NCBI RefSeq assembly: GCF_000025325.1
Contig: NC_013743.1
Location: 2,418,001 to 2,482,000 of the forward strand
DNA length: 64,000 bases
Direction of reading: 5' to 3'
Origin: Haloterrigena turkmenica DSM 5511
GTDB taxonomy: Archaea; Halobacteriota; Halobacteria; Halobacteriales; Natrialbaceae
Shown: in pieces, positions 63,774 to 64,000 of the stretch
How the letters are laid out: each line of letters opens with the position of its first letter
Numbering within the stretch: position 1 is the stretch's first letter
Notes under the pieces: model-generated
What the model saw: only the letters and a program-made list of their open reading frames with translations
Database searches by the model: none
What the model was told of the DNA's origin: nothing
Position numbers and translations under genes: made by a program

Positions 63774-63826
63774 TGAAAGGGGCGTCCGGGCTCGAGTCGA
63801 TGACTCGAGCCCGGACGGGGCTTTCA
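63774..63826. repeat. Long intergenic hairpin with symmetric internal loop
   Basis: TGAAAG (63774-63779), GGG, a 16-bp arm (63783-63798), GAT, the complementary 16-bp arm (63802-63817), GGG and CTTTCA (63821-63826) fold into one long hairpin with a GGG/GGG internal loop and a 3-base tip. Just upstream, CTTTCGGTGGGACTGAAAG forms a smaller hairpin that shares its GAAAG arm with the long one, so the two structures are alternatives. Haloarchaeal intergenic regions often carry GTGGGACTGAAAG-type elements; whether this is one of a dispersed family cannot be seen from one window. Confidence 0.6.
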
Positions 63827-63864
63827 AGCCGGAGCTATTTCCCCGCACTCGGTGTCCGTCGGCT

Positions 63865-64000
63865 ATGACCGAGATCGCCATCACGGGCGCATCGGGGCGG
63901 GTCGGCAGGCAGTCCATCGAGGCGTTCGACGACGAGACGCTCACGCTCTTCTCCCACAGCGAGAGCGAGGATTTAGACACCGAGACCCTCGAGATCGCGA
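63865..64000 (+). CDS. NAD-dependent epimerase/dehydratase-like protein, truncated at the window end
   Basis: Only about 45 residues are in the window. They start TEIAITGASGRVGRQSIEAF, the GxxGxxG beginning of a short-chain/extended-SDR Rossmann fold, as in NAD-dependent sugar epimerases. The ATG follows GAGCTATTT at 63832-63840 (a TATA-like box 25 bases upstream), so it is probably leaderless. The substrate cannot be guessed from this part. Confidence 0.75.
   Translation, partial: MTEIAITGASGRVGRQSIEAFDDETLTLFSHSESEDLDTETLEIA

Noticed and set aside
63763-63826. Possible CRISPR repeat (GTGGGACTGAAAG resembles the end of some archaeal repeats)
   Set aside because: Only one copy, no spacers, no cas genes; it folds as a hairpin element instead.

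Overview
The window reads as chromosome of a haloarchaeon. It is very GC-rich and its proteins are strongly acidic. Promoters are archaeal (A/T-rich TATA boxes about 25-30 bases before leaderless starts), genes overlap by ATGA, Tat signals are common and CTCGAG is frequent. Markers are archaeal (Rpb4/RpoF, ribosomal protein L21e, DUF655) or haloarchaeal (gas-vesicle genes, a Bat-type HTH regulator). The genus cannot be fixed from this sequence; Natrialbales is a guess from composition.

Layout. 1-7518: a formate dehydrogenase operon (partial membrane protein, four-cluster ferredoxin subunit, Tat-exported molybdopterin subunit) lies divergent to a large HdrA/MvhD-like polyferredoxin and a TorD-type chaperone. 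7519-17343: small haloarchaeal proteins, a four-PAS histidine kinase, an aldehyde ferredoxin oxidoreductase-like protein that lacks its Fe-S ligands, an alcohol dehydrogenase and a Gfo/Idh/MocA oxidoreductase. 17653-25290: a gas-vesicle cluster, with gvpF-G-H-(I?)-J-K-L-M leftward and gvpA-N-O rightward; no gvpD or gvpE is present. 25416-36873: CHY zinc finger, YihY membrane protein, a membrane-spanning regulator with two winged helices, MutS, several single genes, a candidate class I terpene synthase, a cystathionine gamma-synthase-type PLP enzyme and a Bat-like regulator.

37096-41907 is an information-processing block (L21e, RpoF, DUF655, RsmA/KsgA, HemK-type methyltransferase) carrying a Tat lipoprotein and an MscS channel. 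42096-44170 holds a two-gene MetE system. 44408-53089 has a nitroreductase, a Tat-exported GH3 glycosidase with a dockerin-like tail, oxidoreductases, a creatininase-family amidohydrolase and a methyltransferase. 53129-58843 is a nickel/peptide-type ABC importer with a fused double ATPase; a promoter and a 14-bp palindrome lie upstream. The right end has an HD phosphohydrolase, a FemAB/BioF2-like acyltransferase, a degenerate tRNA-like sequence, a second alcohol dehydrogenase, a long intergenic hairpin and a truncated NAD-dependent epimerase-like gene.

The points most worth following are the candidate haloarchaeal terpene synthase (33844-34839), the cluster-less AOR paralogue (12283-14127), the HdrA/MvhD fusion beside formate dehydrogenase (4715-6853), and the unusual members of the gas-vesicle cluster (zinc-finger GvpO and a 333-residue protein in the gvpI position).
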